Assembly (NCBI GenBank): GCA_027023305.1
Contig: JALVVR010000048.1
Span: forward strand, 109,579 to 173,578
From: Campylobacterales bacterium
Lineage (GTDB): Bacteria; Campylobacterota; Campylobacteria; Campylobacterales; QNZT01
DNA length: 64,000 bases
Reading direction: 5' to 3'
Shown here: in pieces, positions 8,959 through 18,333 of the stretch
Numbering within the stretch: the stretch's first letter is position 1
Layout: every line of letters starts with the position of its first letter
Notes under the pieces: generated by a model
Told to the model about the DNA's origin: nothing
The model's database searches: none
Seen by the model: the letters and a program-made list of their open reading frames with translations, nothing else
Made by a program: the position numbers and the translations under genes

Positions 8959-10140
8959 ATGACAGTCATAAAAAATATAAAACTACCAAACGAAGAGATA
9001 ACAGATATAGCCATAAAAGATGGCACAATAGAAAAAATAGAAACAAATATCTCTTTGCCAAATACAAAAACCATAGATGCAAACCTCTCCTATGCTCTTC
9101 CTCTCATGATAGATCTAAACATAACTCTAAGAGACAACACTCTAAGTATAAAAAACTTGGATGAACTAGAACAAAGAGCCTTGTCAGCTGGGTTTAGTAC
9201 AGTAGTAACAAATGTATATATAGAAGAAAAAACATCACTAGAGCTTTTAGTAAAAGAGCTTAAAAACAGAGAGCTAAACTTCATACTCAAAGTTGATGGA
9301 TTAAATCATGAAGCTAGACTAAACAATATCTCTATCCTCTTAAAAGCAGGGGCAAAAGTTATCTTTGAAAACTCTGACATTAGCACAAACAACATAAGAA
9401 GACTTATCCAGTATGCTCTTATGCACAAAACCCCACTATTTGTATTTTGTCAAAACAGAGCTTTAAATGATGCAGGAGTCATGAATGAAGCTGATATGTC
9501 TTTTGAGTTAGGGCTTCCTGGAATGTTGAAGATAGGAGAGATAAGTGAAGTTGCAAAGATGGCTTCTATGAGTGAGTACTACAAAACACCTACTCTTTTT
9601 CAAACTATCTCTACAATCCAATCAATCCAAAATATACAAAACACAAAGAAAAATTTCAAAGATCTTTTTACTGAAGTCTCTATCCATCATCTTTTAAAAA
9701 CAGATGACTCATGCAGAGATTTTAACACTTCTGCAAAGATAAATCCACCTCTAAGAGGGAAAGAGCAACAACTCTCCCTCCTAAAAGCTCTAAGTGATGG
9801 AAAGATAGACACTCTAACTTCTCTCTTCTCTCCACAATCTATAACAAATAAAGATTTACCATTTGAAAAAGCAGAGTTTGGTATAGATGAGATAGAAGAG
9901 TTTTTACCACTAGCTTACACATTTCTTGTAAAAAGTGGTATTATTTCCATGGAAAAGCTAGTAGAGTTAACTTCAAAAAATCCTGCAAAAATACTAAACA
10001 TAGAAGAAAACTCTCTTGAAGTTGGAAAGAGTGCAAAGTTTTTACTATTTAATCCTAACATATCTAAAACTTATAGCAAAAAAAATTCAATATATTTTAA
10101 TGACAAAATATTTGGAGAAATTACCACCAAAATAAGCTAA
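8959..10140 (+). CDS. dihydroorotase homologue lacking the metal site (PyrC'-like)
   Basis: A 393-residue amidohydrolase-fold protein with dihydroorotase sequence landmarks (GVMNEADMSFELGLPG, NPPLRGKEQQ, NPAKIL) but without the catalytic metal ligands. The HxH of strand 1 is replaced by DLNITLRD, the HCED region reads FCQN, and the ATDHAPH region reads TSLFSPQ. In other bacteria such pseudo-dihydroorotases act as structural partners of aspartate carbamoyltransferase (PyrB); that is known for the family and inferred here. pyrB is not in this window. The start has a GGAG site. It ends just before a hairpin that covers the next gene's ribosome site. Confidence 0.85.
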   Translation: MTVIKNIKLPNEEITDIAIKDGTIEKIETNISLPNTKTIDANLSYALPLMIDLNITLRDNTLSIKNLDELEQRALSAGFSTVVTNVYIEEKTSLELLVKELKNRELNFILKVDGLNHEARLNNISILLKAGAKVIFENSDISTNNIRRLIQYALMHKTPLFVFCQNRALNDAGVMNEADMSFELGLPGMLKIGEISEVAKMASMSEYYKTPTLFQTISTIQSIQNIQNTKKNFKDLFTEVSIHHLLKTDDSCRDFNTSAKINPPLRGKEQQLSLLKALSDGKIDTLTSLFSPQSITNKDLPFEKAEFGIDEIEEFLPLAYTFLVKSGIISMEKLVELTSKNPAKILNIEENSLEVGKSAKFLLFNPNISKTYSKKNSIYFNDKIFGEITTKIS

Positions 10141-10142
10141 AA

Positions 10143-10193
10143 AAAATCCTTTTTTTGCCGATTAAACTAGTAGCAAAAAAGAAAAAGGATTTT
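10143..10193 (+). promoter_or_regulatory. hairpin that covers the ribosome site of the receiver gene
   Basis: AAAATCCTTTTTTTGC (10143-10158) pairs with GCAAAAAA (10073 + 0 offset: 10173-10180) and, after a GAAAA bulge, with AGGATTTT (10186-10193). The right arm contains the AAAGGA Shine-Dalgarno of the GTG-started gene at 10197, so the structure would hide it. It may also act as a weak terminator for the dihydroorotase-like gene. Confidence 0.4.
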
Positions 10194-10196
10194 CAA

Positions 10197-10604
10197 GTGC
10201 AAATAAAAGAATTAGCAGATTTAACATCCTCTGTGTCTATCTTATACATAGAAGATGATAAACATTTAAAAGAACAAAACCAAGAATTGTTTCAAAATCT
10301 ATTTAAAATAGTTGATATAGCTGATAATGGAGTTGATGCTATAAAATTATATGAAACAAATAAATATCAACTGATTATAACAGACATAAATATCCCACTT
10401 TTAAGTGGTATCAATGTCATAAAACAAATAAAAGACAAAAAACCTTTACAAGCTATCCTTGTAACATCAGTATTTAGAGAGTATGAGCTTAAAAAAGAAC
10501 TTGAAGATTTGGATAACATCCACTATCTAACAAAACCTTTGGAGACAAAAACCCTACTAAAAGAGATAGAGGTTATAGTAAAAAATTTGCTTACTTTTGC
10601 TTAG
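10197..10604 (+). CDS. single-domain response regulator (CheY-like receiver)
   Basis: A 135-residue protein made only of a receiver domain: acidic pair in LYIEDDKH, phospho-acceptor D63 in IITDINIP, a serine/threonine switch in ILVTSVF and the lysine in YLTKPLE. There is no output domain, so it probably works by protein-protein contact. GTG at 10197 is chosen as start because AAAGGA stands 7 nt before it; a frame-extending TTG lies 42 nt upstream without a ribosome site. The 3' end overlaps the convergent gene by 14 nt. No partner kinase is adjacent. Confidence 0.8.
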   Translation: MQIKELADLTSSVSILYIEDDKHLKEQNQELFQNLFKIVDIADNGVDAIKLYETNKYQLIITDINIPLLSGINVIKQIKDKKPLQAILVTSVFREYELKKELEDLDNIHYLTKPLETKTLLKEIEVIVKNLLTFA

Positions 10605-11727
10605 AACAGTTCACTTTTTCCCACAAAAGTTTGGCATCTTCTACTTTTACTTTTGTTTCCACACTATCATATACTGGTGGCAACTCCACTAAAGTGGCAT
10701 TTGCATCTTTTACAACTTTGCTATAAACTAAATCTATATCATTTGGCTTAACAACTCTTTTGATAGTTGTTGCAGGTTTTTCTACCTTAGATACTTTCAC
10801 AGTAGCTACTTTTGCTTCTTTTTTCTTTTTACAGATAGAAAGTCCTGTTGATTCACTATTTTTTAAAGCAATTTTAGCCCAGTAAAACTTATCTACCAAC
10901 CTATTTTTGAAAGTATATATACTTTTTTTAGGAGCTATAACTCTCCTAGTTACAATAGGTTCATAAATAAGTTTTTTTATACTGAAAACTTTAAAGGTTG
11001 GTGGAAATTTTATCACTTTTGTATATGGTGGCTTTATCATGACTCTCTTAGTGATATTTTTATAAACAGCTGGTTTTTTCACTAAGCAAACTTTGCCCTC
11101 TCTTGTAACATACTCTCGGCTTTCAGGAGTAACTAAAAACTTTATAACTTTAGTCTCATAAATAGCTGAAGTTTTTATGATTTTTTTATATGCAGGTTTG
11201 ATTAAAACTCTCTTTTTCTCTATCTTAAACTTAGGAGGTGCAACATCTATTATTTCATAAGCTTGCTTGGAAATATACTCTTTTTTGACTTCTTCTTCTC
11301 TATACTTAGCAAACTCTTGCAAACACTCACCTACCTTTAAGTCATCCAAATTTGCACCCTCTTTTTTTGCAAACTCTTCATAAGCTTTACTAAGAGAAGT
11401 ATTTGAATCTTTTAAGGTAAAAAACAAACTATCTTTAGTTAGTAAAATATTTTTATCTACGATCTTAAACTCAGCTTTTTTACTCTTTATATCGATGTAA
11501 CTTGGAGATAAGACTATCTTCTTACTATCTTTATCAAACTTAGCTTTAGTTATATTAAAATCTTTTGATTTTTTCTCCACCTCTATCAATTCTTTTTTAG
11601 TTACAAACTTTGCAGGTAGTACAATCTTTTGATAGCACTCTCCAACTTTTGCATCTTTTAAAGATGACAAGTACTCCCCATTTACAATACTAAATAAAGA
11701 TACAAAAACTAAAAGAACTTTAATCAA
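10591..11727 (-). CDS. secreted repeat protein of unknown function
   Basis: A 378-residue protein with a signal peptide (1-17, FVSLFSIVNG). The body is made of degenerate repeats of about 30 residues shaped like PAxYKxxxKRVxIKPPYxKV (examples: KPAVYKNITKRVMIKP, PPVYDSVETKVKVEDA). Similar repeats occur in some OmpA-type envelope proteins, but no OmpA domain is present here. It is rich in Lys and Val and is probably periplasmic. The likely start is a TTG at 11727 with a TAAGG site 8 nt upstream. No function is proposed. Confidence 0.7.
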   Translation of the reverse strand: MIKVLLVFVSLFSIVNGEYLSSLKDAKVGECYQKIVLPAKFVTKKELIEVEKKSKDFNITKAKFDKDSKKIVLSPSYIDIKSKKAEFKIVDKNILLTKDSLFFTLKDSNTSLSKAYEEFAKKEGANLDDLKVGECLQEFAKYREEEVKKEYISKQAYEIIDVAPPKFKIEKKRVLIKPAYKKIIKTSAIYETKVIKFLVTPESREYVTREGKVCLVKKPAVYKNITKRVMIKPPYTKVIKFPPTFKVFSIKKLIYEPIVTRRVIAPKKSIYTFKNRLVDKFYWAKIALKNSESTGLSICKKKKEAKVATVKVSKVEKPATTIKRVVKPNDIDLVYSKVVKDANATLVELPPVYDSVETKVKVEDAKLLWEKVNCSKQK

Positions 11728-11828
11728 TCAAAAAACCTTACAATGAAATATAAGATATTATACTTTTTTTACTAGTTTTGAAAATAAATAATCCTACTGT
11801 TAGTTTATTTTAAATCTAATTTAAGTTA

Positions 11829-11846
11829 TGCTAAACTTTTGTCATG
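11829..11846 (+). promoter_or_regulatory. candidate leaderless promoter of the SPOR-like gene
   Basis: TGCTAAACT at 11829-11837 is a TGn-type extended -10 with a weak hexamer. Exactly 6 nt separate it from the ATG at 11844, and no Shine-Dalgarno is present. This matches stronger cases at 23932, 45733 and 61689. Confidence 0.3.
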
Positions 11847-12245
11847 AAAACTTTAATATTTATAATATTTTTAACTTCAGCACTATATTCACAATCTATA
11901 AAGAAGATAGACTTTTCAAAAACCATCCTACAAGTAGGAGCTTTTAAAAATCAAAAAGTCCTCAAAAAACTACAAAGTAAACTATCTTCATACAACCTTT
12001 TTACAAAAGAAATATATGGCTACAAAAAACTTTTTGTCCTAAATCCAACAAAATCCCAAGTTTCAAAAATCAAAAAAATAGTACCAAAAGCATTTACACT
12101 CTCTTCTGCTAGTAAAAAAGAGATTTTCTCAGCAAACAACTCTTCTAAGAAAACTATTCAAGAGATAAAACTCAACTTAGCTCCACAGCAAGATGGACTA
12201 AATACTAAAACTATCATCAAAACAAGAAAGAAATTTTTTAAATAA
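11844..12245 (+). CDS. small secreted SPOR-like protein
   Basis: A 133-residue protein with a signal peptide (1-17, ending SALYSQ). The stretch KTILQVGAFKNQKVLKKL followed by a second basic strand resembles the peptidoglycan-binding SPOR fold (the xQVGAF strand then a helix). The C-terminal 50 residues are Lys/Ser rich and low in complexity. SPOR domains recruit proteins to denuded glycan at the septum; that role is inferred from one motif only. It stands between a divergent gene and ilvC. Confidence 0.6.
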   Translation: MKTLIFIIFLTSALYSQSIKKIDFSKTILQVGAFKNQKVLKKLQSKLSSYNLFTKEIYGYKKLFVLNPTKSQVSKIKKIVPKAFTLSSASKKEIFSANNSSKKTIQEIKLNLAPQQDGLNTKTIIKTRKKFFK

Positions 12246-12270
12246 TTGATTTAATTTTTTATTAAATCAA
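12246..12270. terminator. AT-rich inverted repeat after the SPOR-like gene
   Basis: TTGATTTAAT (12246-12255) and ATTAAATCAA (12261-12270) are perfect 10-nt arms with a TTTTT loop. They start right after the stop of the SPOR-like gene and precede the ilvC promoter. GC content is low, so a terminator is possible but not certain. Confidence 0.35.
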
Positions 12271-12312
12271 GAACTAAGTTTCTTTTAGTAAAATCGTCCA
12301 AAATTATATTGA

Positions 12313-13347
<1,035 letters not shown>

Positions 13348-13367
13348 AACTTAACAAGAGGTAAATC

Positions 13368-14168
13368 ATGGGAGAAGTTATAACCATAACATCCGGAAAA
13401 GGTGGAGTTGGGAAGTCAACTCTATCTGCAAACTTATCAGTAGCTTTAGCTCATCTTGATAAGAAAGTTGTAGCAGTTGACTTTGACATAGGACTTAGAA
13501 ATCTTGATATGATTTTAGGTCTTGAAAATAGAATAGTATATGATGTAGTTGATGTTATGGAGGGTAGATGTAACCTATCCCAAGCTCTTATAAACGACAA
13601 AAAAGCTAGAAACCTATACTTTATCCCAGCTTCTCAAACAAGTGATAAAAATATCTTAGATACTGATAAAGTTGCAAAACTTATCGAAGATTTGAAAAAA
13701 GATTTTGATTTTATTATCCTTGACTCACCAGCAGGAATAGAGGGTGGATTTGAACACTCTATCTTTTTAGCTGATCGTGCTGTAGTAGTAAGTACTCCAG
13801 ATGTTAGTGCAGTTAGAGATGCAGATCGTGTTATCGGTATCATAGATGCAAAAAGCCAAAAAGCAAAAGATGGTGATGAAGTTATCAAGTATGTAGTTGT
13901 AAATAGACTAAATCAAGAAATGGTAAAAAGAGGTGAAATGCTTAGTGTTGAAGATGTGCTTAGTATATTAGCTCTTCCTTTAGTTGGTGTTGTTCCTGAT
14001 GATAGACAAATCATCACATCTACAAATGAAGGTGAACCTATATTTTACAATGACAAATCTCTAGCATCAGAAGCTTACAAAAGGATTGCAAGAAGAATCC
14101 TTGGTGAAAAAGTTCCTATGCTAAATCTAGAGGAGCCAAAAGGCTTCTTTAAAAGGCTATTTGGATGA
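13368..14168 (+). CDS. minD: septum-site determining ATPase MinD
   Basis: A 266-residue ParA/MinD ATPase that positions the division septum with MinE. The deviant Walker A motif GKGGVGKST spans 10-18, and DSPAG forms the switch II region. The C-terminal amphipathic helix ([10 protein letters not shown]) anchors it to the membrane in the ATP form. The gene overlaps minE by 4 nt (ATGA). minC is not in this cluster, so it must be elsewhere or absent. Confidence 0.95.
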   Translation: MGEVITITSGKGGVGKSTLSANLSVALAHLDKKVVAVDFDIGLRNLDMILGLENRIVYDVVDVMEGRCNLSQALINDKKARNLYFIPASQTSDKNILDTDKVAKLIEDLKKDFDFIILDSPAGIEGGFEHSIFLADRAVVVSTPDVSAVRDADRVIGIIDAKSQKAKDGDEVIKYVVVNRLNQEMVKRGEMLSVEDVLSILALPLVGVVPDDRQIITSTNEGEPIFYNDKSLASEAYKRIARRILGEKVPMLNLEEPKGFFKRLFG

Positions 14169-14404
14169 CACTATTTGAAAGAATTTTTGGTAAAAAAGAA
14201 AAAAGTGCTAACAAAGCAAAAGATAGATTAACAATCATGCTAGCTCAAGAAAGAGCTGATTGTGCTGTACCATACATTAACGATCTAAAAGAAGACTTGA
14301 TGAAAGTTATCCAAAAATACACAAAAGTTGGAGATATAAACATAAAAAGTGAACATAATCAAAACATAGATATGTTAGAAATAGAGATATCTTTAAACAA
14401 ATAA
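14165..14404 (+). CDS. minE: cell division topological specificity factor MinE
   Basis: A 79-residue MinE. The N-terminal MinD-activating segment ([10 protein letters not shown], about 23-32) and the beta-rich dimerisation part ([18 protein letters not shown]) are recognisable. It is slightly shorter than the E. coli protein (88 residues). The ATG overlaps the minD stop by 4 nt, which couples the two products. Confidence 0.92.
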   Translation: MTLFERIFGKKEKSANKAKDRLTIMLAQERADCAVPYINDLKEDLMKVIQKYTKVGDINIKSEHNQNIDMLEIEISLNK

Positions 14405-14408
14405 AACT

Positions 14409-15269
14409 TTGTATAAATTTACAAGTATCTTACTATCTATCCTTCTATCTCTTCTTGTGGTAGATAACTTTTATTTTTCATCTAAAAAAGATTTAAAAGC
14501 ACACAAAGTTATCTCCTCAGAAGCTATAGATTTTAACAATACAACTACAAAAAATCCTCTACCTATCACAAAGCAAAAACCAATCCAAAAAGTGATAGTT
14601 AAAGAAATCAAACATAAAAAACACAGATACAACCATACTTTGATGATAATAATGGATGATATATCAACCCTAAAAGAAGCAAGAGAGATAAAAAAACTTC
14701 ACCTTAAAATCATCCCTTCTATTTTTCCAAAAACTTCCAATCATCCAAATACACCAAAAATAGCAAAAATGTTTAAATCTGTCATGATGCACTTGCCATT
14801 AGAAGCTACAAATTGGAAAAAACCAGAAAAAATCACTATAAATGTAAGGGATAATTTAAAAACAATAAAAGAAAAACTAAAAAAAGATTTAAGAGGTTTT
14901 TCAAACATAAAAGCTATAAACAACCACACAGGAAGTAAATTTACAGCTTTTAAAAAGGGATTTAAAGAAGTTATAAAAGAACTTAGAAAAAAACATATCT
15001 TTTTTATTGATAGTAAAACTACACCCAAAAGTAAATATATTGAAATTCAAAAAGAACTAGGAGAAAAAATATTTCAAAGAGACATATTTCTTGATAATAA
15101 CCAAAAAATAAGCTATATTAAAAACCAAATCAAAAAAGCTGTTAGATTAGCTAAGAAAAAAGGTTTTGCGATAGCTATTTGCCATCCTCATCCAAACACT
15201 TTTGAAGCTCTTAGCAAATCTAAAAAGCTTTTAAAAACTGTTAGGTTGGTAAATATAGATGAAATATGA
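14409..15269 (+). CDS. divergent polysaccharide deacetylase family protein
   Basis: A 286-residue protein of the YibQ-like divergent polysaccharide deacetylase family. A hydrophobic anchor at 4-21 precedes a basic linker, and the NodB-like domain starts at LMIIMDDISTLKEA (about 77). MMHLPLEA, NNHTGSKFT and AICHPHPNT are family landmarks. The only in-frame start is a TTG at 14409, 4 nt after the minE stop, without a strong ribosome site. It overlaps dprA by 11 nt. It probably acts on the periplasmic side; the substrate is unknown. An ilvC-deacetylase-dprA order is also found in Campylobacter. Confidence 0.8.
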   Translation: MYKFTSILLSILLSLLVVDNFYFSSKKDLKAHKVISSEAIDFNNTTTKNPLPITKQKPIQKVIVKEIKHKKHRYNHTLMIIMDDISTLKEAREIKKLHLKIIPSIFPKTSNHPNTPKIAKMFKSVMMHLPLEATNWKKPEKITINVRDNLKTIKEKLKKDLRGFSNIKAINNHTGSKFTAFKKGFKEVIKELRKKHIFFIDSKTTPKSKYIEIQKELGEKIFQRDIFLDNNQKISYIKNQIKKAVRLAKKKGFAIAICHPHPNTFEALSKSKKLLKTVRLVNIDEI

Positions 15270-16038
15270 AATAAATAAACTACAAACTATTCCTAAAGAG
15301 TTAGAGGATATAAAAACTCCTCCTAAATCTCTTTTTTATGTAGGAGATACCTCTTTGCTAGAGATGCCAAAGGTATCCATAGTTGGAACTAGAAGGCCAA
15401 ACTCATACACCAAAGATTTCACATTTTCTTTAGCAAAAGCTCTAAGTGATGCAGGAGTTTGTGTAGTTAGTGGTGGAGCTATGGGAGTAGATGCCTTAGC
15501 ACATCAAGGAGCATTTCCAAACACTATTTCAGTTTTAGCGAACTCATTAGATTTTTTTTATCCAGCTGTAAATCAAAAACTTTTATCTAATATATATGAA
15601 AACTCTTTAGCCCTCAGTGAATACGAAAAAGACTATAAAGCTAGACCATATAGCTTTGTAAATAGAAACCGACTTGTCGTAGCTTTGGGAGAAGTTTTAG
15701 TAGTAACCCAGGCTGATGAAAATAGTGGGAGTCTCAGAAGTGTAGAATTTGCTCTAGATCAGGGAAAAAAGATATTTGTCCTACCACAAAGACTAAGAGA
15801 AAGTGATGGCACAAATAAACTATTAAAAGAGGGAAAAGCAGATGTTATATATGATATTTCCACATTTATTTCACAATTTGGAACTAATATCAAACCTTCT
15901 AAAAAGGGTGAAGATGAAGAGTTTTTTTCAAAAAATCCATCCTTAGATGAAGCGATTCAAAAGTATGGTTCAAAGATATATGAACTAGAACTTGAAGGAA
16001 AAATACTCATAAAAAACTTAAAGGTTTATCTATCATGA
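15259..16038 (+). CDS. dprA: DNA processing protein DprA
   Basis: A 259-residue DprA, which loads RecA on incoming single-stranded DNA during natural transformation. The Rossmann-like core is complete (VSIVGTRRPN, VVSGGAMGVDALAH, NRLVVALGEVLVV, NSGSLRSVEFALDQGK). It is short compared with E. coli (374 residues): the N-terminal SAM-like domain is missing and only a minimal C-terminal helix bundle remains, as in other Campylobacterota. It overlaps its neighbours by 11 and 4 nt. Confidence 0.92.
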   Translation: MKYEINKLQTIPKELEDIKTPPKSLFYVGDTSLLEMPKVSIVGTRRPNSYTKDFTFSLAKALSDAGVCVVSGGAMGVDALAHQGAFPNTISVLANSLDFFYPAVNQKLLSNIYENSLALSEYEKDYKARPYSFVNRNRLVVALGEVLVVTQADENSGSLRSVEFALDQGKKIFVLPQRLRESDGTNKLLKEGKADVIYDISTFISQFGTNIKPSKKGEDEEFFSKNPSLDEAIQKYGSKIYELELEGKILIKNLKVYLS

Positions 16039-16430
16039 ACACAGCAAGTATAGATGTAGGACTTAAAAGGATAGGCTTAGCACTTTGCTTAAAAGGCTCA
16101 TCCATAGTTATCCCAAAAGAGGCAGTTTTAAGAAAAAACAGAAATCAAGCAGCACTTGATGTAAAAGAGTTTTTAGATGCTTGGATTATAAAGAGACTCA
16201 TAGTAGGACTACCAAAAGGTGGAAGTAGCGAAGATGAGATGAAAAGAAGGATAAAACACTTTGTATCTCTTATAAGATTTGATGGAGATATAGCTTATGT
16301 TGATGAATACGGAAGCTCCATAGAGGCAAAAGAACTTACAAAAGGAGTTTTTAAACATAAAAAAGATGGTAAAATAGACTCAATAGCTGCCAAATTGATT
16401 CTTGAAAGGTATTTAGAAATAAGCAAATAA
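16035..16430 (+). CDS. ruvX: RuvX/YqgF Holliday-junction resolvase-like nuclease
   Basis: A 131-residue RNase H-fold protein (Pre-16S rRNA nuclease / putative resolvase). The first acidic motif ASIDVGLKRIG carries the catalytic Asp, LIVGLPKGG and VDEYGSSIEA carry the other family motifs, and a final Asp lies in KKDGKIDSIAA. The family is implicated in 16S rRNA 5'-end maturation. The ATG overlaps the dprA stop by 4 nt, closing the minD-to-ruvX run. Confidence 0.88.
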   Translation: MNTASIDVGLKRIGLALCLKGSSIVIPKEAVLRKNRNQAALDVKEFLDAWIIKRLIVGLPKGGSSEDEMKRRIKHFVSLIRFDGDIAYVDEYGSSIEAKELTKGVFKHKKDGKIDSIAAKLILERYLEISK

Positions 16431-16495
16431 TTATACTCCAAGTAACATTACTTGTTGCAAATAGTAACCTTAATTCCTCTTTAAATTTTTTTTCA

Positions 16496-16538
16496 TTAAC
16501 TTTTATTAACTTTTATTAAAGTTAAGTAGTACTATAAT
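16496..16538 (+). promoter_or_regulatory. promoter of the Tat-exported peptidase with AT-rich direct repeats
   Basis: TATAAT at 16533-16538 is a consensus -10, about 35 nt before the ATG. Directly upstream the unit TTAACTTTTA is repeated in tandem (from about 16496), followed by TTAAAGTTAA. The repeats may be a regulator site or the periodic AT-rich upstream element typical of this phylum. Confidence 0.45.
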
Positions 16539-16572
16539 TTTACTTATAAAATAAAACTGGAGGAAAAACAAG

Positions 16573-17142
16573 ATGAATACAAAAAGTTTAGCAAGAAGAT
16601 CTCTTTTAAAAGGCTTAGGTGCAATTGCTATGTCATCTATTATTTTAAGTAGTAATGCCCATGCAAAAAGCACTAAAAGTAAAAAATTTCATAGATTAAA
16701 TCTTTTCAGTACTCATATACAAAAATCTTTCCATCCTAAAATCTTTACCAACTCAGGAAGTTTAGATGTTATGGGACTTTTTGAAGTTGATAAAGCAATG
16801 ATGGATTATCATGCATATCAAATAACTAGAATCGATTTAAGACTTGTAAATCTTTTATATAACATTAACTCTTACATCGGTTTTAATAGAAAGATAAATA
16901 TCCTTTCAGGTTATAGAACCCCACAAACAAATGCATACTTAAGAAGACATACTTATGGTGTAGCAAAACATAGTTATCATATAAAAGCTATGGCTGTTGA
17001 TGTGCATATTGATGGCATGAGATTAAGTCGTGCTAAAGATATAATAAGAGGTATAAACCATCACGGTGGAGTTGGCTACTATCCAAATAGTGGATTTATC
17101 CATACAGATGTTGGACCAAAAAGAAATTGGGTAACTTTATAG
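16573..17142 (+). CDS. Tat-exported DUF882 / M15-like murein peptidase
   Basis: A 189-residue YcbK-like protein. Residues 1-33 form a twin-arginine signal (R8-R9 in LARRSLLKG, then a hydrophobic stretch ending NAHAK). The metallopeptidase core has the LAS-type zinc ligands H136 and D143 (HIKAMAVDVH) and H177 (GFIHTDVGPKRNW). The family trims peptidoglycan cross-links or stem peptides. The start has a strong GGAGG site. Export through Tat implies that the zinc may be inserted in the cytoplasm. Confidence 0.85.
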   Translation: MNTKSLARRSLLKGLGAIAMSSIILSSNAHAKSTKSKKFHRLNLFSTHIQKSFHPKIFTNSGSLDVMGLFEVDKAMMDYHAYQITRIDLRLVNLLYNINSYIGFNRKINILSGYRTPQTNAYLRRHTYGVAKHSYHIKAMAVDVHIDGMRLSRAKDIIRGINHHGGVGYYPNSGFIHTDVGPKRNWVTL

Positions 17143-17160
17143 GGTAGTTTCCTACCCTAT
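17139..17160. terminator. bidirectional hairpin formed by two stop codons
   Basis: ATAGGGTAG (17139-17147) and CTACCCTAT (17152-17160) are perfect arms around TTTC. The TAG stop of the DUF882 gene (17140-17142) lies in the left arm and the TAG of the convergent YgiC-like gene (17152-17154) in the right arm. Confidence 0.6.
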
Positions 17161-18333
17161 CATATGAGCTACAAACTTACTCATATCATCAAGTATCAAG
17201 CTTTTTGAACTTCTAAATCCAAGCCCGCACCCTTCATAAGCAAAAAATACACCAGCTTGGTAAAGATTATTTTCCTTATCTCTGTTTAGATTTGTAAACT
17301 CTTGATATATAACTGGAAAATTTTCATAATCCCCACTACTTTTTTCTAAAACTTTGCCACTCTCATCAAAAATTTCAACATTTCCACCCTCTCTTCCAAA
17401 AATAGGTTTTTTAACAAATTTCTTATCCTTTAAAGGTTCAAATGAACTCTCTAAAAGTAAAGGATGATTTGGAAACAAATCCCATAAAATCTTCAACATT
17501 GCTTTGCTTTGAAACATCAAAGTATATGCTGGGTTTAAGATGATAGCTTTTTTATTTTCTACAATCCTTGTCAAAAGTGAAGCCAACTCACCCTCTTCTA
17601 TCGATATATCTTCCCAAGGGATAAGTTTAAAAAGATATTCATACTCTTTTTCTTTATAAAAAATACCATCTTCATCAAACTCTACCTCATCAATACATGC
17701 AAACTCGCACTCAAATCCAGCATCTTCAGCGATAGATTTTAGATATACAGTTGTATTTTCATCCTCTTCATAGCCACGAACACAGCTAAAAAGTATCTTC
17801 CAACCATCATAATACTCATCAAACTTTTCAACACTCTCTTCCAAAGTAACAAGTCTTTTAAAGTTATCTATCAAACTATCATGAAGATTGTTAAACTGTT
17901 TACTGTCATCTAATCCCTCTTTTTTCAATACAGCCCACTGTATCAAAGATGTTTCTACTAAAGAAGTAGGTGTGTCAGCATTAAACTCCAAAAGCTTTAA
18001 AGGCACTCCATCAACCCCACCAGCAAAATCAAATCTTCCATATAGATGCCAGTGAACATCATTTTCCCAACTAAGCTTTACTATCTCTTGTAAGTTAAAA
18101 GGTATCCCTATCTCATCTAAAAGATTGTTTTCTATCACATACTCTCCAGCTTCTACATACATATCGTAAAGCTCATTACTAGCTTCATAAAATGCCATAG
18201 CTTCAACTTCACTGATTTTAACTATGCTATCAACCAAATAACTACTTCCATCACTATCAGTATGCCAAGAAAATCCTATCCCTTCCAAATACTCTTTTGT
18301 AAGAGAAGTTTTTACTTTAAGACTCTCTATCAT
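17152..18333 (-). CDS. glutathionylspermidine synthase-like ATP-grasp ligase (YgiC/YjfC-like)
   Basis: A 393-residue protein with the C-terminal synthetase fold of glutathionylspermidine synthase. Landmarks are the FDFAGGVDGVPLKLLEFNAD segment, TPTSLVET, NPAYTLMFQSKAML and KPIFGREGGNVEI with the ATP-grasp glycine loop. The amidase half of the E. coli bifunctional enzyme is absent, as in YgiC and YjfC. It overlaps the upstream YgiB-like lipoprotein gene by 4 nt (ATGA). The substrates of YgiC-type enzymes are unknown; ligation of an amine to a peptide carboxylate is the family reaction. Confidence 0.85.
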   Translation of the reverse strand: MIESLKVKTSLTKEYLEGIGFSWHTDSDGSSYLVDSIVKISEVEAMAFYEASNELYDMYVEAGEYVIENNLLDEIGIPFNLQEIVKLSWENDVHWHLYGRFDFAGGVDGVPLKLLEFNADTPTSLVETSLIQWAVLKKEGLDDSKQFNNLHDSLIDNFKRLVTLEESVEKFDEYYDGWKILFSCVRGYEEDENTTVYLKSIAEDAGFECEFACIDEVEFDEDGIFYKEKEYEYLFKLIPWEDISIEEGELASLLTRIVENKKAIILNPAYTLMFQSKAMLKILWDLFPNHPLLLESSFEPLKDKKFVKKPIFGREGGNVEIFDESGKVLEKSSGDYENFPVIYQEFTNLNRDKENNLYQAGVFFAYEGCGLGFRSSKSLILDDMSKFVAHMIG

